Positions 34,907-43,378 of a stretch of 46,530 nt of DNA are shown here, piece by piece; positions within the stretch are counted from its first letter, which is position 1, and every line of letters starts with the position of its first letter. The DNA lies in contig JADGPD010000001.1 in assembly GCA_017882615.1 (NCBI GenBank), positions 1 to 46,530 on the forward strand, given 5' to 3'. A program made the position numbers and the translations under genes. Below the pieces are notes generated by a model that was not told the DNA's origin, ran no database searches, and saw only the letters and a list, made by a program, of their open reading frames with translations. This DNA comes from Thermoleophilia bacterium. Lineage in GTDB: Bacteria > Actinomycetota > Thermoleophilia > Gaiellales > Gaiellaceae.

Positions 34907-35896
34907 CTAGGCCGTGAGCGGCCGGTCGAGCGGGATGGGCACTCCGTCGTCTCCCATCTTCATCACGACCTGGGCGTAGTAGCGCAACATCAAGACGCCC
35001 TCCTCGAACTCGCCCACGCGCGGCTCGGGGTGCTCGCCGGCCGCCAGCGCCATGATCAGCTCGGGGTAGTGCGAGCCGGCCGCCAGCGGTAGCGCGAATG
35101 CGCCGCCGAAGCGCGGATTGACGTCGGTGATCTCGAGGCGCCCGTCGGCCTCGCGGAAGCACTGAACGGTCGCCGGGCCGCGCAGGCGCATGGTCTCTCC
35201 GACGCGGCGTCCCAGTTCGATCAGCTCCGGGTCGCGGACGGACATTCCCTTGATCGACTCGCCGCCCTTGGAGTGGATCATCGAGCGCGGGATCGCGTTC
35301 AGGCAGCGGCTGTCGAGGTCGCAGAAGATGTCTACCGAGAACTCGGTGCCCTGGCACTGCTTCTGAACCATCGAGGCCACCTCGGTGTAGCTCAAGAAGA
35401 AATCCAGCTCCTCGCGGTTGCGTGCGCGGTAGATGTGGTTGCCGCTGAAGCCTTCGCGGGCCTTGACCAGCACGGGGTAGCAGTCGATCTCGTCGGGCAG
35501 GTCCTCGGGCAGCCAGGTGCTGGGCGAGTCGATGCCGTGCTCGCAGAAGAAGACGTGTGCGTTGTACTTGTCAGCCGTGTTCTCGATCACGTCGCGGTCG
35601 GGTAGTAGCACCAGCGCCGGCGCGAGCGCTTCCCTCGACGCGGGCTCGGAGAGGACGCGGTGGTCGAAGTCGGTCAAGGGGACAATGACGTCGACCCCGC
35701 GCTCACGCACGAGCTCGGCCAAAGCCGGAATGTAGTCGGGCTCGGTGAAGCCCGGAACGAGCGCGTAGCTCGAGGCGCGATGGAGAGTCGGCGCGAGGAT
35801 GCTCGTGTCGGTGGCGAGCGTCGTGGCGCCGGCCTCGTTGAAGGCGTCGATCATGTCCACGCGCTGGCCGGTGCAGGTGAAAAGGACGACTGTCAC
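34907..35896 (-). CDS. ATP-grasp enzyme
   Basis: The 329-aa protein shows the ATP-grasp order: an N-terminal nucleotide-like domain (VVLFTCTGQRVDMIDAFNEA), a central lid with VLVKAREGFSGNHIYRA and the C-terminal metal-binding part EITDVNPRFGGAFALP (Asp and Asn binding Mg). It resembles the carbamoyl-phosphate-synthase-like ATP-grasp proteins that ligate a carboxylate to an amine. Its place among glycan genes suggests amide decoration of a sugar or a linked amino acid, which is inference. The GTG start has no clear ribosome-binding site; the divergent DUF218 gene starts 53 bp away. Confidence 0.82.
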   Translation of the reverse strand: MTVVLFTCTGQRVDMIDAFNEAGATTLATDTSILAPTLHRASSYALVPGFTEPDYIPALAELVRERGVDVIVPLTDFDHRVLSEPASREALAPALVLLPDRDVIENTADKYNAHVFFCEHGIDSPSTWLPEDLPDEIDCYPVLVKAREGFSGNHIYRARNREELDFFLSYTEVASMVQKQCQGTEFSVDIFCDLDSRCLNAIPRSMIHSKGGESIKGMSVRDPELIELGRRVGETMRLRGPATVQCFREADGRLEITDVNPRFGGAFALPLAAGSHYPELIMALAAGEHPEPRVGEFEEGVLMLRYYAQVVMKMGDDGVPIPLDRPLTA

Positions 35897-35948
35897 GACG
35901 TGAGAGGGTACCGATACGGGCGAAGCGGCGAGCGGCGAAGATACCCGA

Positions 35949-36488
35949 ATGCTTCGTTTGCTGATCAGATTGCTGAGCGCCGGCTTCTTCGTCTGGCTCG
36001 CCCTCGCCCTCTACCTCTTTGTCTGGCCGAGCCAGGATCATCCGCGTCGAACCGATGCCATCGTCGTCCTGGCCGGCGACGAGGGGCAACGGTTTTCGCG
36101 CGCGCTGGAACTGGCTCGCGCAGGCGTGGCCCCGGTGCTCATCGTCTCGGACGGCGTCCACTCGAACTGGGCGCCCGCCAGAAAGCTGTGCGCCCACCCG
36201 AGTGGCCACGGCTTCCGGGTCATCTGTTTCCGCCCCGCTCCTTACTCGACTCGGGGCGAGGCTCGCGCCGCGCTGGGCCTGGCCGAGCGATACCACTGGC
36301 GCTCGCTGCTCGTGGTCAGCTCGACCTATCACCTCTTCCGCGCGCGCCTACTCTTCGACCGCTGCCTGAAAGGGCATGCTCTCGTCTATGCGACGGGGAC
36401 CGACGACAACCTCGCCTGGCTGCCGCTCAACATGGTCAGCGAGACGGTCAAGCTCGGTCTCGTTTTCACGACGCGCCGCGGCTGCTGA
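35949..36488 (+). CDS. DUF218 (YdcF/SanA/ElyC-like) membrane protein
   Basis: The 179-aa protein has one N-terminal membrane helix (about 3-25) and a DUF218 domain: DAIVVLAGDEGQRFSRALEL, LIVSDGVHSN and RSLLVVSSTYHLFRARLLF. The family is linked to cell-envelope metabolism (for example undecaprenyl phosphate or vancomycin-related phenotypes in ElyC and SanA), but the reaction is unknown. It is the only rightward gene between 25834 and 39736, and it ends just before the convergent sugar-phosphate transferase. Confidence 0.82.
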   Translation: MLRLLIRLLSAGFFVWLALALYLFVWPSQDHPRRTDAIVVLAGDEGQRFSRALELARAGVAPVLIVSDGVHSNWAPARKLCAHPSGHGFRVICFRPAPYSTRGEARAALGLAERYHWRSLLVVSSTYHLFRARLLFDRCLKGHALVYATGTDDNLAWLPLNMVSETVKLGLVFTTRRGC

Positions 36489-36504
36489 GCCGCCGCTCGG
36501 GCGG

Positions 36505-37113
36505 TCAGTTGTCGTCTTGCTTCTCGCTCGGGCGCCAGCCGCCGCTCGAGCCCTTGTAGGTTCCGTGGAAGAGCACCAGCGGCGTGCGGGCGAGGATGCG
36601 CAGATCGAGCCAGAGCGAGCGGTGTTCGACGTACCAGACGTCCAGCTCGATCCGCTCGTCCCAGGGCAAGGAGGCACGCCCATTCACCTGTGCCCAGCCG
36701 GTCAGCCCGGGCTTGACCTCGAGCCGGCGCAGCTGCCGGGCGGTATAGCTGTCGACCTGATAGCGAAGGGTCGGGCGCGGTCCCACGACGCTCATGTCGC
36801 CTCGGAGGATGTTCCAGAGCTGCGGCAGCTCGTCGAGCGAGAGGCGGCGCAGCGCTCGCCCGGAGCGCGTGATGCGCGAGTCGCCGCGGTCGACCGCGTA
36901 GCCCGCGCCTATCTTCTCAGCGCCCACGACCATCGTGCGCAACTTGAGCAGCTCGAAGTCGCCGCCGTCCTTGCCAACACGCTGCTGCCGATACAAAACC
37001 GGGCCGCGATCCTCCAGCTTGATCGCCAGTGCCGCGAGCGCCAAGAGCGGGCTTGTGAGGATCAGGCCAAAGCCCGCGACGACAACGTCCATCGCCCGCT
37101 TCCCGGCGTTCAT
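36505..37113 (-). CDS. Undecaprenyl-phosphate sugar-1-phosphate transferase (WcaJ/PglC-type)
   Basis: The 202-aa protein has one membrane helix (about 8-30) and the monotopic phosphoglycosyltransferase core: RGPVLYRQQRVGK, FELLKLRTM, the DE pair in LSLDELPQLWNIL and DMSVVGPRPT, and GLTGWAQVNG. It lacks the extra N-terminal domain of long WbaP-type enzymes. It would start glycan synthesis by moving a sugar-1-phosphate from a nucleotide donor to undecaprenyl phosphate. Its ATG overlaps the stop of the upstream glycosyltransferase (atga), so both are translated together. Confidence 0.92.
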   Translation of the reverse strand: MNAGKRAMDVVVAGFGLILTSPLLALAALAIKLEDRGPVLYRQQRVGKDGGDFELLKLRTMVVGAEKIGAGYAVDRGDSRITRSGRALRRLSLDELPQLWNILRGDMSVVGPRPTLRYQVDSYTARQLRRLEVKPGLTGWAQVNGRASLPWDERIELDVWYVEHRSLWLDLRILARTPLVLFHGTYKGSSGGWRPSEKQDDN

Positions 37114-38255
37114 CGCGTTCCCTCGGCCTTCTCCCAGACGGTTGGCGTGCCGAAGCGCAGGAAGCGGTAGTTACCGACCAGTGTCGCAACCGTCACGAGC
37201 AGGTAGTAGTAGGCGATCCCCGCCCCCGGAATCCGGATTCGCAGGCGCCCGAAGGCGGCGAAGAGCAGCCAGGCGAGCTGCAGGCCAAGCGCGATCTGGT
37301 AGACGAGCCCGCGGCCCGAGGGGCCGACCCCGACGAGCGCCGCGTTGGTGCCGAGCAGCACGATGTGAACGGCTCCGGTCTCGTAGCGAAGCAGGCGGTG
37401 CGAGAACAGCTCCAGGGCGTAGATGGGGGGAACGCGGTGCAGCATGCGTCCCGTGTAGACGTGGCGCAGCGCGCGCGTGATCATCCGAACCTTGCGCCCG
37501 AACTCGTCCTCCAGATCGCGCGATTCCTTCTCCACGGCCACCGCGGCGGGCTCGAACACGGCTCGGCGCCCGCGCTGAACCATCCTGAAGGGAAGACCGA
37601 AGTCGTGCCCGGTGATCGCGGCGTCCTCGAGGTAGTCGCTCCGGCGCACGGCGTAGATCGCGCCATTTCCGGCCGTGATCGAGCCGAGCAGCGACTCGTT
37701 AGAGCGCAGCCAGAGCTCGTAGCGCCAGTAGAGGCCTTCGCGGTTGGTGCCGTCGGAGGCGGTCAGCTGGAGCTTGCCCGAGACATAAGCGACGTCTTTG
37801 TCGGCGAAGTTCTCGACCAGCCTGCGTAAAGCGTCGGGCGCCCACTCGGTATTGGCGTCGGTGAAGGCGAGCAACTCGCTACCGGTCTCGCGCACGGCGC
37901 GATTCTGCGCCAACGTCTTGCCGCCTCTCTCGCAGGCGAGCAGGTGAACGCGCGGCTCCCGTGCTGCGACCTCCGAGACGATCTCGTCGGTGCGGTCGTT
38001 CGATCCGTCGGAGGCGACGACGATCTCGAGCTTGTCAGGCGGGTAGTCGAGCGCGAGCAGGTTGTCGATGCGGCGCTCGATCACGGTGTCTTCGTTGTGA
38101 GCGGCGACGACCAGGACGACACTCGGCTCTACCCGCGCCTTGGCGACCGGGTGAGGTCGCAGGTGGGCGAGCAGGCCGGTCGTAAGCGGGTAACCGAAGT
38201 GAGTCCAGACGATCAGGCCGAGCGAAGTCCAGAAGATGATCTCGAGCGCGAGCAC
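37110..38255 (-). CDS. Membrane-bound family 2 glycosyltransferase
   Basis: The 381-aa protein has an N-terminal membrane helix (about 1-22), a GT-A domain with VVAAHNEDTVIERRIDNLL, VASDGSNDRTDE and the D-x-N acceptor loop AFTDANTEW, then a processive-type GHD (ITGHDFGLPF) and QRGRR motif, and three to four C-terminal helices. The QRGRR is a variant of the QxxRW motif of processive synthases, so chain extension of a polysaccharide is possible. The GTG start has a weak site. The stop overlaps the sugar-phosphate transferase start. Confidence 0.88.
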   Translation of the reverse strand: MLALEIIFWTSLGLIVWTHFGYPLTTGLLAHLRPHPVAKARVEPSVVLVVAAHNEDTVIERRIDNLLALDYPPDKLEIVVASDGSNDRTDEIVSEVAAREPRVHLLACERGGKTLAQNRAVRETGSELLAFTDANTEWAPDALRRLVENFADKDVAYVSGKLQLTASDGTNREGLYWRYELWLRSNESLLGSITAGNGAIYAVRRSDYLEDAAITGHDFGLPFRMVQRGRRAVFEPAAVAVEKESRDLEDEFGRKVRMITRALRHVYTGRMLHRVPPIYALELFSHRLLRYETGAVHIVLLGTNAALVGVGPSGRGLVYQIALGLQLAWLLFAAFGRLRIRIPGAGIAYYYLLVTVATLVGNYRFLRFGTPTVWEKAEGTR

Positions 38256-38372
38256 GCCTGCGAGTCTAGTTGCAGCAAGACGAGCACTTTCGGTCTAGAG
38301 CTCAACCCACTCCGGACGAAACCGGCTCGCAGTGAGCAAGCGCCCCGGGGCTTTATTCCGATCGCCTGCCGG

Positions 38373-38846
38373 CTACCTGGTGCAGCTAGCGGCCCCGAGC
38401 CGGTTGAAGATGCCGTTGCTCTCCTTGGTGATCGCCTTGACTCTTTTGACCGCCTTCATAACCGCCGCCGGATCGCGCTTGCGCATCGCGGCGATCTCCT
38501 GGTCGATGGTGCCGAGCTGCTGCTCGGAGAGCGTCAAGGCCCGATCGACAGTAGCCCGCTCCACGGTCGGAGGCTCGAGCTTCTTCATGTCGGCGATCGA
38601 CTTCGCGTAGAGAGCTCTGACGTCGACCATGAGCTTCACGGCCTCGGCTTCGTTCGTGGTATTGGGGAGAGCACTCGTCTTGAGCAGATAGTTGGCGCAG
38701 ATCGCGTTGGCCTTCGCCGCGAACTCCTCCTTCGTCAGGCTCTTGCCCCCGCCGCTACTGCTACTGCCATTACCGCCGCAGCCCGAGAGCGCGAGCGCCG
38801 CGCCGATTACTAGCAGGCCTGTGATTCCCAGCCCGCGCGTCTTCAT
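38373..38846 (-). CDS. Lipoprotein of unknown function, copy 1
   Basis: The 157-aa product has a lipoprotein signal with lipobox LSGC (Cys near residue 23), a Gly/Ser linker and a helical domain starting SLTKEEFAAKANAICANYLL. A closing Cys (ASCTR) may pair with the one in ICANY. The ATG at 38846 has ggaggaagcga directly upstream. It is a paralogue of the gene at 39076-39558: same lipobox, same T-K-E/Q-x-F-A-A-K-A start of the mature domain, same C-terminal Cys. Function unknown; the helical, Lys-rich body suggests a wall-associated stabiliser. Confidence 0.8.
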   Translation of the reverse strand: MKTRGLGITGLLVIGAALALSGCGGNGSSSSGGGKSLTKEEFAAKANAICANYLLKTSALPNTTNEAEAVKLMVDVRALYAKSIADMKKLEPPTVERATVDRALTLSEQQLGTIDQEIAAMRKRDPAAVMKAVKRVKAITKESNGIFNRLGAASCTR

Positions 38847-38904
38847 TCGCTTCCTCCTCGTGTTTTGCGCTCCTTTCCTCGAGCGCGGCGATGTCGGTGC
38901 TGTA

Positions 38905-38919
38905 ACTATCTCGCATCGG
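38905..38919 (-). promoter_or_regulatory. Conserved promoter-like block of lipoprotein copy 1
   Basis: On the minus strand the block reads ccgatgcgagatagt and lies 59 bp before the start codon. Copy 2 carries the same block, with one difference, at 58 bp. The gatagt part resembles a -10 hexamer. Shared position and sequence point to a common promoter and probably a common sigma factor. Confidence 0.55.
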
Positions 38920-39075
38920 CAAGATGGCATCGAGAACCTACGGACGATCGAGATAGCGCGTCTCAGAGCCGGTGTCTTTCCACCTCTCCGGGGGGTGATC
39001 AAGCGAGCCCACCGCGCGAGCGAGGCCTCGCAGCTCGAGTCGAGGCCTCGCTCAAAAGCCAAAATGCAGGTAGCT

Positions 39076-39558
39076 CTAGCCGCTCTTAGCGCACGCCGTT
39101 ACGCCGAGCTTCGTATAGAGGCTCTTAGCCTTCGCGCTGTTGGTGCTGCCGCTTGTGAGCAGCGTATTCGCCTTGGTGACGTCGTTCTTCTTGAGCGCCG
39201 CAATCAGTTGCCTGGCCAGGGTGGCCTGCTTCGTCTCGAAAACGACGATCTGCTTCACGGTCGCCTGGTCGCCGGCCGGCGGCTTGAGCTTCTTGAGACC
39301 GGCGATTCGCTTCTCGAATAGCGGTGTCGTCTTCTCCAAATAGGCGACCAGTATCTTGGGGGTCGGGTTCGCAAGGTTTCCGGAAGCTTTCCGGGCTGCC
39401 TTCTCGTCCTGGTTGAAGGAAACGCAAAGAGCGCCCGCCTTGGCCGCGAACTGCTGCTTGGTCAGGGGTTTGTTCCCGCTGCTGCCGCCGCAACTCGAGA
39501 GCGCGAGAACCGCGCCGGTGGCGAGTAGAACTCCGATTCCCAGCCGGTATCTCCTCAT
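39076..39558 (-). CDS. Lipoprotein of unknown function, copy 2
   Basis: The 160-aa product has lipobox LSSC, a short Gly/Ser linker and a helical domain beginning PLTKQQFAAKAGALCVSFN, ending with ACAKSG. The organisation parallels copy 1 residue for residue at the N-terminus and in the position of the last Cys, though the body has diverged strongly. The start at 39558 follows aggaggacgaagcga. The two genes are 230 bp apart and look like a tandem duplication in which each copy kept its own promoter. Confidence 0.8.
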   Translation of the reverse strand: MRRYRLGIGVLLATGAVLALSSCGGSSGNKPLTKQQFAAKAGALCVSFNQDEKAARKASGNLANPTPKILVAYLEKTTPLFEKRIAGLKKLKPPAGDQATVKQIVVFETKQATLARQLIAALKKNDVTKANTLLTSGSTNSAKAKSLYTKLGVTACAKSG

Positions 39559-39615
39559 TCGCTTCGTCCTCCTGTTCGTGCGCTCTTTCTGAGAGCGGCA
39601 ATATCTGGTGGGGTC

Positions 39616-39630
39616 ACTATCGCGCATCGG
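39616..39630 (-). promoter_or_regulatory. Conserved promoter-like block of lipoprotein copy 2
   Basis: Reads ccgatgcgcgatagt on the minus strand, 58 bp before ATG 39558. Only one base differs from the copy 1 block. The surrounding 5' region, including the gaaagagcgca/gaaaggagcgca stretch nearer the start, is also similar between the copies. Confidence 0.55.
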
Positions 39631-39736
39631 GCCGACGAAGCTGAGCTGTTCGGTCGCTCTCGGCCGTCTATTCCTCACGGGATAGGCTCTTAGCGGTAAT
39701 CGTCGGTCGAGAACGTAGTTGAACCGGCGGACGAGC

Positions 39737-40687
39737 ATGCACGGCACACACGAACATCAGCATCTGAGGCGCGGCGCCGAGCACAACCGCGACGATCGCC
39801 GCGCGCTCTCGGTCGCCTTGGCGCTGCTCGCCGGAGTGATGGCGATCGAGATCGCCTTCGGGATCGTCGCCAGCTCGCTCGCGCTCCTGGCCGACGCCGG
39901 TCACATGTTCACCGACATCTTCGCGCTGGCTCTCGCGATCGCAGCCATAGGCATCGCCGCGCGACCGGCCGGAGGACGCTGGACCTACGGGCTCGGGCGC
40001 GTCGAGGTGCTCTCGGCGCAGGCAAACGGCATCTCGCTGTTACTCATCGGCGGTTGGATCACCTACTCGGCCGTGCGCCGGCTGATCTCACCGCCCGAGG
40101 TGCGCGGCGGGATCGTGCTGGTAGTGGCCGTGGTCGGAGCGCTTGCCAACGTCGCGGCCGCGGCGGTGCTTGCGCGCGGCCAATCCGAGAGCATCAACGT
40201 CCGCGGCGCCTTTTTACACATCACCACCGATCTGGCCGGATTCGTCGGCACAGCGCTCGCCGGCGGCCTGATTCTCCTCACGGGCTGGAATCGCTTCGAT
40301 CCGATCGCCAGCCTCGGCGTCGCCCTGCTTTGCTTCATCGCGGCCTTTTCGCTCACGCGGGAGTCGCTCCGCATCGTGCTCGAGGGCTCCCCCGGTCACA
40401 TCGATCCCGAGGCGGTCGGGCAGCTGCTCGCCTCCGACTCCGAGGTCGTCGAGGTGCACGACCTGCACGTGTGGACGGTAACGAGCGGCTTCCCCGCTCT
40501 CTCGGCGCACGTTTTAGTGCAACAGGAAGCCGACTGTCATGCCGCTCGCGCTCGCCTGGCAGCGGCGCTCAACGAGCGCTTTGGCATCGATCACACGACG
40601 CTGCAGGTCGATCACGTTTCCGGCGCCGGGCATTCGCTCAAGCTCGGCCCGGCGTCTCCGCGCGAGAACCCCGTCGACCCGCGATAA
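39737..40687 (+). CDS. Cation diffusion facilitator (zinc/cadmium/cobalt efflux)
   Basis: The 316-aa protein has a His-rich N-terminus (HGTHEHQH), six membrane helices and a C-terminal cytoplasmic domain. The metal site of CDF carriers is present in helix 2 (LADAGHMFTD, His and Asp) and helix 5 (HITTDLAGF, His and Asp). This His/Asp set is typical of Zn-transporting members. The protein exports divalent metal ions in exchange for protons. The start at ATG 39737 is preferred over an upstream TTG. It is divergent from lipoprotein copy 2. Confidence 0.9.
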   Translation: MHGTHEHQHLRRGAEHNRDDRRALSVALALLAGVMAIEIAFGIVASSLALLADAGHMFTDIFALALAIAAIGIAARPAGGRWTYGLGRVEVLSAQANGISLLLIGGWITYSAVRRLISPPEVRGGIVLVVAVVGALANVAAAAVLARGQSESINVRGAFLHITTDLAGFVGTALAGGLILLTGWNRFDPIASLGVALLCFIAAFSLTRESLRIVLEGSPGHIDPEAVGQLLASDSEVVEVHDLHVWTVTSGFPALSAHVLVQQEADCHAARARLAAALNERFGIDHTTLQVDHVSGAGHSLKLGPASPRENPVDPR

Positions 40688-40785
40688 GGTCAGAGCAGAT
40701 GGCCGGGAACGCGTCGGCATGCACGGTCACGGTCGTTTCGGGATATACATCAAAAACGGCCGTTCGAAAACAGAGGAGCTCCTAA

Positions 40786-41820
40786 ATGTCATTGCGTATC
40801 GCTCTCATCTCTCCGGTCTGGTTCCGCGTGCCTCCGGATGGATACGGCGGCATCGAGTGGGTCGTGTCGCTGCTGGCCGATTCGCTCGCCGACGCCGGCT
40901 ACGACGTAACGCTTTTTGCCTCCGGCGACTCTCACACCAGGGCGAAGCTGGTCTCGGTGTACGACGAGGCGCCGAGCCTGCAGATCGGACGCTCGATTCC
41001 CGAGATGTACCACGCGCTCGCTTGCTTCGAGCGCGCCGAGGAGTTCGACATCATCAACGATCACTCGGGGCTGCCGGCCGCCGCGTTCGCCGGATTGGTC
41101 GAGACGCCGGCTGTTCACACTCTGCACGGTCCGCTCGACGGTCCGATCGCGCCCAAGGTCTACGAGCAGATCGCCCGCGTGGCGCCGAAGGTCGGTCTGA
41201 TCTCGATCTCGATGAACCAGCGCAAGCCCAAGCCCGACCTGCCCTGGATCGCCAACTGCCCGAACGCGCTCGACCTCTCGGTCTATCCATGCCAGCCGCA
41301 CAAGGGCGACTACCTGTTCTTCCTGGGCCGGATGAGCCCCGACAAGGGCGCCCACCGCGCCATCGCAATCGCCAAGGAGACCGGGCTTCCGCTCAAGATC
41401 GCGGGCAAGATGCAGGATCCCGAGGAGAAGGTGTATTTCCGCGAGCTCGTCTATCCGCACCTGGATGAGCAGATCGAGTACCTGGGCGAGGTCAACCACG
41501 GCGAGAAGGTCGAGCTGCTGCAGAACGCACGGGTGACTCTCTTCCCGATCGATTGGGAGGAGCCGTTCGGGCTGGTGCCGATCGAGTCGATGGCCTGCGG
41601 AACACCCGTTATCGCCACGCGCTGCGGAGCCATACCGGAGGTCATCGCCGAAGGTTCCGGGGGCATCATCGTCGATGACTATCGCGAGATGTCCGGCATG
41701 ATCGAGACGGCCGACGAGGTCGATCCCTTGGTCTGTAGGCACTACGTGGAGGAGAACTTCGCGCCCAAGCGGATGGTGGCCGACTACATCGCCGCCTACG
41801 AGAAGGCGATCGCCCGCTAG
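40786..41820 (+). CDS. Family 4 glycosyltransferase
   Basis: The 344-aa protein is a GT-B enzyme. The N-terminal domain opens with RIALISPVWFRVPPDGYGGI; the C-terminal domain has FLGRMSPDKGAHRAI, KIAGKM and the E-x7-E motif in EEPFGLVPIESMACGTP, the retaining GT4 signature. The acceptor and sugar are unknown; many relatives act on lipid or surface glycans. A gaggag box lies eight bases before the ATG. A perfect palindrome overlaps the stop codon. Confidence 0.9.
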   Translation: MSLRIALISPVWFRVPPDGYGGIEWVVSLLADSLADAGYDVTLFASGDSHTRAKLVSVYDEAPSLQIGRSIPEMYHALACFERAEEFDIINDHSGLPAAAFAGLVETPAVHTLHGPLDGPIAPKVYEQIARVAPKVGLISISMNQRKPKPDLPWIANCPNALDLSVYPCQPHKGDYLFFLGRMSPDKGAHRAIAIAKETGLPLKIAGKMQDPEEKVYFRELVYPHLDEQIEYLGEVNHGEKVELLQNARVTLFPIDWEEPFGLVPIESMACGTPVIATRCGAIPEVIAEGSGGIIVDDYREMSGMIETADEVDPLVCRHYVEENFAPKRMVADYIAAYEKAIAR

Positions 41821-41826
41821 CGGGCG
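41811..41826. terminator. Perfect 16-bp palindrome over the stop codon
   Basis: cgcccgctagcgggcg reads the same on both strands and includes the TAG stop of the GT4 gene at 41818-41820. It lies between convergent genes separated by only 18 bp. As RNA it would give a stem with almost no loop, so a terminator role is uncertain; a protein site is also possible. Confidence 0.4.
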
Positions 41827-41838
41827 CGCAGCACGAGC

Positions 41839-42684
41839 TCAGGCGCTTCTGGCGACCGCCTCCCAGTAACGCTTGAGCCCGAGATAGGAGTGCCTGAGCA
41901 GATCGGTGAGCTCGGAGAACTTGGCCGTCTCCTCGTCGATGTCGAGACTGACCTCATCGACGAACTCGCGCACGCTCGCTCCGCGGCGCACGATCTCGGC
42001 CCAGAGCATCAGCCGGCGCCGGAAAACGCGCAGGTGCTCGGCCGGCTCCATGACCAGACCGAAGTGCGGTAGCGCGAGTGCGCTCGGCGTGCGCCGCTCG
42101 ATCTCGTCCAGGCTTGCATGCCAGGCCTCGAGGTCGACGTCGGGAGGCGGCGTCGCCGGAAGAACGTACTGGCTTGGCGGCCAGCGGACTCCGACCGTGT
42201 CGCCCGCGAACAGCGTCCCCTCGTCGTTCATGAAGCAGACGTGATGAACCGCGTGGCCTGGAGCGGCGAAGCAATCCAGTCCAGCGACCCGATCGCCGGC
42301 GAGCTCGATGTTCTCGGCCGGGACGGGCTCGACCGTGCCCCAAAGCACGTCGAACATATCGCCGTAGAGTCGCCTCGCGCTCCGCTCCAGCCGCTCGGGG
42401 CGGATCAGGTGAGGGGCGCCTCGCTCGGAGACGTGCACGCGTAGGCGCGGATTGGCCGCGACGAGCGCCCCGCAGGCGCCGGCGTGGTCGAAGTGGATGT
42501 GAGTGATGAGCAGGTGTCGAAGATCGGCGACCGTAACGCCGAGCTCCGCGAGGCTCGACTCGAGTGTTTCGAGTGTCGTTCGCGGCCCCGGATCGACGAG
42601 CGCGAGGCCGTCCTCGAGGTCGAGCAGGTAGGAGCAAAACAGCTGCTCTTCGCCGAGGAAATGGAGGTCGAGAAGCTCGAGCAC
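41839..42684 (-). CDS. MBL-fold metallo-hydrolase
   Basis: The protein has the metallo-beta-lactamase fold: ITHIHFDHAGAC (HxHxDH, binuclear metal site), a third His in APGHAVHHVCF, the bridging Asp in LFAGDTVGV and a late His in LPHFGLV. The C-terminal 80 residues form a helical extension. This group includes glyoxalase II-like and other thioester or ester hydrolases; the substrate cannot be named. The GTG at 42684 gives a 281-aa protein and lies at the beginning of conserved sequence; longer versions from 42723 or 42786 exist but lack a ribosome-binding site. Confidence 0.8.
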   Translation of the reverse strand: MLELLDLHFLGEEQLFCSYLLDLEDGLALVDPGPRTTLETLESSLAELGVTVADLRHLLITHIHFDHAGACGALVAANPRLRVHVSERGAPHLIRPERLERSARRLYGDMFDVLWGTVEPVPAENIELAGDRVAGLDCFAAPGHAVHHVCFMNDEGTLFAGDTVGVRWPPSQYVLPATPPPDVDLEAWHASLDEIERRTPSALALPHFGLVMEPAEHLRVFRRRLMLWAEIVRRGASVREFVDEVSLDIDEETAKFSELTDLLRHSYLGLKRYWEAVARSA

Positions 42685-42821
42685 TCTTTCGATGCTAGTC
42701 GCTGCTCGTGCTCCAAAACACACTAGGTCGTGCTGAGGTCTGAACGAACGTCCAGAATGCAGCCATCGACTTTTCCGAGTTCGCAATTACTCGACTGCCG
42801 GCTCCGCCTGCGCGCATTCGC

Positions 42822-43325
42822 GTGTGGGGTGGTCAGGACGTGGTCGGAATCGCGTATTCGGCCGGCTACTCGGTCGCAGACAGTCCCCCTTACCACGCCG
42901 CTGTCATCGAGGACGCGCTCAGAGCCGGCTTCGATCCGCTCGCGGCGATCGACGAGGTCTTTCGGATGGCGCTGCCGCCGGCCGTGCTGGTCGTCGGCGG
43001 ATTGGCTTGGGACATGCTCGACGACTCGACCGCAGATTGGTTCTACATGCAGCGACGAGCCCTTGCCACCGCCGGGGGCCCGGATGCCCACCAGACGATC
43101 GAGGCCTTCAAGTACTGGTGGTACCAGGACGCCTTCAACGGCGTGCTGACGCATCACGAGCTTCGCTACGAGTTACACCAGCGCTTTGAAGAGCGCTTGT
43201 TCCAGTGGCAGCCCGCTCTGTACCAATACCTGGAAGGCGAGCCGAGCCTGGTGCTCGAGCGTTGGGTGATCGAGCGCGGCATCGTGAAGCCGCTGCGCTT
43301 CGAGTACGTGGGCGTTCGGCGCTAG
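42822..43325 (+). CDS. Hypothetical protein (167 aa)
   Basis: A soluble, aromatic-rich protein with ADWFYMQRRA and EAFKYWWYQDAFNG; no signal peptide or membrane helix. I do not recognise a family. The GTG at 42822 has no ribosome-binding site. In the same frame the sequence stays open upstream to a stop at 42741 and reads plausibly (IDFSEFAITRLPAPPARI), but contains no ATG, GTG or TTG, so the true start is unclear. It is divergent from the MBL-fold gene. Confidence 0.6.
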   Translation: MWGGQDVVGIAYSAGYSVADSPPYHAAVIEDALRAGFDPLAAIDEVFRMALPPAVLVVGGLAWDMLDDSTADWFYMQRRALATAGGPDAHQTIEAFKYWWYQDAFNGVLTHHELRYELHQRFEERLFQWQPALYQYLEGEPSLVLERWVIERGIVKPLRFEYVGVRR

Positions 43326-43378
43326 GGCCGAGCCTTGTCTGCGGGATCTTCTGTCAGCAACGAGTTAGGGTGCGCCTC

